Source: Desulfofalx alkaliphila DSM 12257 (lineage in GTDB: Bacteria > Bacillota > Desulfotomaculia > Desulfotomaculales > Desulfohalotomaculaceae). From it: DNA of 64,000 nucleotides. Of this stretch, positions 61,337-64,000 are shown one piece after another (position 1 is the stretch's first letter; every line of letters begins with the position of its first letter). The translations under genes were made by a program, and so were the position numbers. The notes beneath the pieces were generated by a model, which saw only the letters and a list, made by a program, of their open reading frames with translations, was not told the origin of the DNA and made no database searches. The DNA lies in contig NZ_JONT01000002.1 in assembly GCF_000711975.1 (NCBI RefSeq), positions 1 through 64,000 on the forward strand, read 5' to 3'.

Positions 61337-61495
61337 CTAAGTACTGGGGCGATTAACCCCTTTAGTTTTATACAGGCGCTTATAGTAAGAAGCCTTCCCT
61401 GTATCCCAGGGATTGCGGTAACCATATTGAGCGGTTTCGGCTGCGGGTTCGCCGCTGCCGGCCTTTTTCAAGATGCCTTTAACACGTCTGGGCAT
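61337..61495 (-). CDS. Small basic protein of unknown function
   Basis: A 52-residue, lysine/arginine-rich protein (PRRVKGILKKAGSGEPAAETAQYGYRNPW...). AGGGAGG lies eight bases before ATG 61495. The open frame extends further upstream, but without a ribosome site. Not recognised; the good site and composed sequence suggest a real small gene. Confidence 0.6.
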   Translation of the reverse strand: MPRRVKGILKKAGSGEPAAETAQYGYRNPWDTGKASYYKRLYKTKGVNRPST

Positions 61496-61623
61496 AAAAA
61501 CAACCTCCCTAAGTTTTGTTAACTTAGTATGCCTTAAAATATAATAAAATATAGGATAAAGATAGTTGGTAGTAATCCTCTTAATTTGATATAATTTATT
61601 AAATGTTTGGTAGGGGGATGGGA

Positions 61624-61776
61624 ATGAAATCAAATAAACTAATTTTGATGGGCGTGGGTTGTGCGGCGATTGCCGCTTCCGTTTTATTAGATTTAGGACA
61701 AACTGCAAGTTCAATACTGATGGGGATAGGCCTAGGAACTTTAATTGTAGCCGTAATTAGGGGAGGCGGTTGCTGA
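61624..61776 (+). CDS. Small membrane protein (50 residues)
   Basis: This gene reads MKSNKLILMGVGCAAIAAS and continues as two short hydrophobic segments (LMGVGCAAIAASVLL; ILMGIGLGTLIVAVI) with a polar turn, ending RGGGC. TAGGGGG lies seven bases before ATG 61624; ATG 61618 is in frame too. A promoter TTGGTA-18 bases-TATAAT (61566-61595) precedes it. Likely a small inner-membrane protein; function unknown. Confidence 0.6.
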   Translation: MKSNKLILMGVGCAAIAASVLLDLGQTASSILMGIGLGTLIVAVIRGGGC

Positions 61777-61835
61777 CAGCGGTAGTGGCACAGGCCTGGC
61801 AGGTCTGTTATAATATATATATTACCGCTATAATA

Positions 61836-61864
61836 TTGACAACTAATAGATACTGTGTTACCAT
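61836..61864 (+). promoter_or_regulatory. Promoter of the tRNA-Leu pair
   Basis: TTGACA (61836-61841), a 17-base spacer and a weak -10 TACCAT (61859-61864), 23 bases before the first tRNA-Leu. Confidence 0.55.
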
Positions 61865-61887
61865 AAAACTTGTCACTTAAACATAGT

Positions 61888-61974
61888 GCGGTGGTGGCGG
61901 AATTGGCAGACGCGCTAGATTCAGGTTCTAGTGGGCGTACGCCCGTGGAGGTTCAAGTCCTCTTCACCGCACCA
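61888..61974 (+). tRNA. tRNA-Leu (CAG), first copy
   Basis: Acceptor arms GCGGTGG and TCACCGC, T at position 8, anticodon CAG in CTAGATTCAGGTTCTAG, long variable arm GGGCGTACGCCC, encoded CCA. 87 bases, apparently functional. Confidence 0.96.
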
Positions 61975-61997
61975 AAACTAATAAAAACTAATACCAT

Positions 61998-62083
61998 GCG
62001 GTGGGGCGGAATTGGCAGACGCGCTAGATTCAGGTTCTAGTGGGTGTACGCCCGTGGAGGTTCAAGTCCTCTTCACCGCACCA
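61998..62083 (+). tRNA. tRNA-Leu (CAG), second copy, lacks base U8
   Basis: Nearly identical to the first copy, but one base shorter: GCGGTGG is followed directly by GGCGG, so the T at position 8, normally invariant, is missing. The variable arm has GGGTGT instead of GGGCGT (a G:T pair). The anticodon CAG is kept. It may be a pseudogene or fold with an altered junction. Confidence 0.85.
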
Positions 62084-62115
62084 AAAGCCCTGTGCACAAA
62101 ACAGGGCTTTTTATA
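62084..62115 (+). terminator. Terminator after the tRNA-Leu pair
   Basis: AAAGCCCTGT and ACAGGGCTTT around a seven-base loop, followed by T. It overlaps the 3' end of the convergent gene. Confidence 0.88.
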
Positions 62116-62596
62116 TTTGCTGCTGGATTGATTGGATAAACTCTCTGTTTACGGTGTTCCAATGGGCCACCAGGCGATAGGTAAACTCCTCCCACAAATT
62201 GTTGCTGGGTGATATTGTTTCATAAATAACTTGAAATAAGATGGTAAGGGCCTTGTAGTAATGCTCATCCCGCACCGTTTTAGAGATATTACTATGACGG
62301 ATGGTGTTAATAGACTGCATTATTTCAGATTTTGTGCCTTCATCCATGCAATTATAAATGAATTGCTGGTCAAGATAAGGTAAAATTTCTTCAAACAGTT
62401 CGGTGCTCTTACATATTAACTCCATGGTGGCATGATTAGGTAAGGCCACCAGCGGTAGAAAGCCGCCTTTACCCATACATACCAACACCAGCAGCCGGTC
62501 AAAGGTTAATTCATCCGGCAGCAGCTTTCTAATTTGCAGCAGCTGCCTGCGAAATTCTTTGGATTTTTTTAAAAGCTCATCAAGGGCTAAGTGCAT
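62111..62596 (-). CDS. Unknown helical protein
   Basis: A 161-residue, mostly helical protein (LDELLKKSKEFRRQLLQIRKLLP at the start), with no membrane segment or metal motif. GGGGGTGATT precedes the ATG. I do not recognise a family. It stands alone between the tRNA-Leu pair and a divergent phasin-like gene. Confidence 0.6.
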   Translation of the reverse strand: MHLALDELLKKSKEFRRQLLQIRKLLPDELTFDRLLVLVCMGKGGFLPLVALPNHATMELICKSTELFEEILPYLDQQFIYNCMDEGTKSEIMQSINTIRHSNISKTVRDEHYYKALTILFQVIYETISPSNNLWEEFTYRLVAHWNTVNREFIQSIQQQI

Positions 62597-62728
62597 ACAA
62601 TCACCCCCTGGAACTTCAATTCTATAAATGGATAAAATTTCCTTTGGTATATTTTGACTAGTTTTATCAAGTATGATCTTATTTTCTGGAGAAATACTGT
62701 TGTTATAGAATATCAGGAGGTGATTAAA

Positions 62729-63112
62729 ATGGATATGTCTAGAAAAATTGCCATGGCCGGTCTGGGTGCATTGGCTGTGACTAGAGAGAAAGCAGAAAAA
62801 TTAATAGATGAACTGGCTGAAAAGGGGGAAATGAACAGCGAGGAAATCAAACGTTTTTTTAATGAGCTGGTGGATAAAGGGCGCCACACCAGAAATAAAT
62901 TTGCCGACAGCATGGGTTACACCCATGAAAATGACTACCACAGTTTGGAATTAAGGATTAGCCGTATTGAACATATGCTGGGTATTGAAGCTGAGCACCC
63001 TGACCGGTCCTATGATGAGGCACATTTTCATCAACCACAACGGGGTAGCAGGCGGTACGGCAGGCAAAGATACGGCAGACAACAACAGCAGCGCTATTAT
63101 ACTCACCAGTGA
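62729..63112 (+). CDS. Phasin-like helical protein with basic tail
   Basis: A 127-residue protein. The first 60 residues (SRKIAMAGLGALAVTREKAEKLIDELAEKGEMNSEEIKRFFNELVDKGR) match the short phasin-like/PhaR-associated helical type; the C-terminus is basic and rich in Gln, Arg and Tyr. AGGAGGTGATT precedes ATG 62729, while the longer frame from 62654 has no site. Function uncertain. Confidence 0.65.
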   Translation: MDMSRKIAMAGLGALAVTREKAEKLIDELAEKGEMNSEEIKRFFNELVDKGRHTRNKFADSMGYTHENDYHSLELRISRIEHMLGIEAEHPDRSYDEAHFHQPQRGSRRYGRQRYGRQQQQRYYTHQ

Positions 63113-63265
63113 AATAATGGCCGGTGGTACTCTTGGTGGGGTGGACAGACTTGTTCACCCCATTAATGCTTTTCGGTGTCGGAAAAGTGCGGTAGAATTG
63201 TATCATATTTGGGACAACTCCCCATATGTATATTACATAATACCGGTATGGGGGGATGATCACTG

Positions 63266-64000
63266 GTGAATAAAAGGGTAAATTATTGTATATATATTTT
63301 TACAATATTTATGATGCTGTTGGTGGCAGTGCCTGCTTACAGCGCAGCCGCTGCCGAGGAGCTGTCCCCTGAAGGGAATAAGCTACCGGAAGCGGAAAAG
63401 AATACCGAATTGGTTTTATTAATAATTGCAGACGGCTTACAGGCCAGTGCTTTAAGCAAAACCGCTTCACCAAATATAAAAGGTTTGGGAGCCGCCGGCC
63501 TTTATGCTGAAAGTGTCACTTCGGTGTTTCCCGAAGACACGCAATCAACAATAAGCAGCATCCTCACCGCTGACAACCCGGCAAACCGGCAAAATGCCAC
63601 CGGCATTCTGTCAATCTTGAAAGAAAAAAATATTAGCAGCTCACTTTTTGACGGCAGTGAACAATTTGGCCACTTAAAAGACCTATTGACCTTTGTCGGA
63701 GAGGGCCCCTATAAGGGCAGTGATAAACTGGTTGCTGACAGCGTAATTGATCAATTGAGTAAAAATGAAACCTATTTTAATCTTGTTATCTTTCCGGAAT
63801 TGAGGAAGGTGCTGGAAGAGCACGGGGCAAACAGTGATGAATATTTAAAACAAGTGAGCAACACCGATAATCAGGTGGGTCGTATTTTGCACTACTTGCA
63901 CACCAGGGATATATTTGATAACAGCCTAATTGTTGTTACCGGTACACTGGGCCAGCCGCCCCTGGTAATGAAAGGGCCGCAGCTAAAGGTCGGGGCTGTT
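63266..64000 (+). CDS. Secreted alkaline-phosphatase-fold protein, 3' end outside the window
   Basis: GTG 63266 with GGGGG about ten bases ahead starts an open frame of 245 codons that runs off the window. A signal peptide (IFTIFMMLLVAVPAYSA) is followed by LVLLIIADGLQASALSKTASPNIKGLGAAGLYAESVTSVFPEDTQSTI. The early Asp of LIIADGL and the Thr in EDTQST are where the nucleotide pyrophosphatase/phosphodiesterase (alkaline phosphatase superfamily) metal site and nucleophile lie. Likely a phosphodiesterase or sulfatase-like surface enzyme. Confidence 0.75.
   Translation, partial: MNKRVNYCIYIFTIFMMLLVAVPAYSAAAAEELSPEGNKLPEAEKNTELVLLIIADGLQASALSKTASPNIKGLGAAGLYAESVTSVFPEDTQSTISSILTADNPANRQNATGILSILKEKNISSSLFDGSEQFGHLKDLLTFVGEGPYKGSDKLVADSVIDQLSKNETYFNLVIFPELRKVLEEHGANSDEYLKQVSNTDNQVGRILHYLHTRDIFDNSLIVVTGTLGQPPLVMKGPQLKVGAV

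Noticed and set aside
61337-61714. A 125-residue protein on the minus strand
   Set aside because: Only the last 52 codons follow a ribosome site (AGGGAGG); the upstream part is AT-rich and overlaps the divergent small membrane gene and its promoter.

Overview
The window looks like a chromosomal stretch from an anaerobic, spore-forming Firmicute of the Desulfotomaculum/Peptococcaceae type. This rests on gene content only: an orphan spore-germination permease, PcrB, the siroheme-dependent (Ahb) heme pathway, several [FeFe] hydrogenases, Moco-type riboswitches, and a Mop-type aldehyde oxidoreductase with its accessory genes. No species claim is made.

Layout. 1-1550: a small CRISPR array with leader and terminator, a CBS-domain gene, then a second, decayed leader plus one solo repeat. 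1.6-7.0 kb: a small coiled-coil protein, a glutamate-synthase-domain protein, GerAB, a frameshifted chemoreceptor, and a dinB operon under a probable LexA box. 7.1-15.7 kb: hydrogenase operon made of an XRE-cupin regulator, the electron-bifurcating type HydCBA, then a PAS-containing sensory-type hydrogenase, a SpoIIE/PP2C phosphatase and a small NuoE-like protein. 15.8-26.9 kb: polyprenyl diphosphate synthase followed by a complete set for heme from glutamyl-tRNA via siroheme (precorrin-2 dehydrogenase, hemA, hemC, cobA-hemD, ahbC, hemB, ahbD, ahbA, ahbB, hemL).

27-29.4 kb: two Moco-family riboswitches control an orphan tungstate/molybdate-binding lipoprotein and two unrecognised genes. 29.5-34.7 kb: a Tat-exported [FeFe] hydrogenase with a ferredoxin subunit, an NrfD membrane subunit and an aldehyde dehydrogenase. 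34.8-36.1 kb: an NHL-repeat remnant, two more Moco-family riboswitches and one unrecognised gene. 36.1-49.3 kb: one long co-directional block holding a molybdopterin-binding protein, a Mop-type aldehyde oxidoreductase, a large FAD/FeS/CCG oxidoreductase, a zinc-ribbon protein, a methyltransferase, a C-GCAxxG-C-C protein, a radical SAM enzyme, an AMP-ligase-like protein, XdhC, a MobA-like/HD fusion and a histidine phosphatase. I consider this the best candidate for an incompletely described system: a dedicated maturation or cofactor-modification pathway for the oxidoreductase.

49.4-64 kb: PcrB, a CPA2 antiporter/TrkA pair, CheW, the hydrogenase maturation operon (TM1266-like, HydF, HydE, HydG) behind a structured leader with its own terminator, a secreted NlpC/P60-like protein, HtpX, a small HTH protein, six tRNA genes (one probably defective), several small proteins and the start of an alkaline-phosphatase-fold protein cut by the window end.

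How it fits together: the HydFEG operon would mature all three [FeFe] hydrogenase polypeptides in the window. HydABC couples H2 with NAD(H) and ferredoxin, the exported enzyme probably exchanges electrons with menaquinone, and the sensory hydrogenase/phosphatase pair may report H2 to transcription. The Mo/W block is tied together by four riboswitches of one family, in two visible subtypes.
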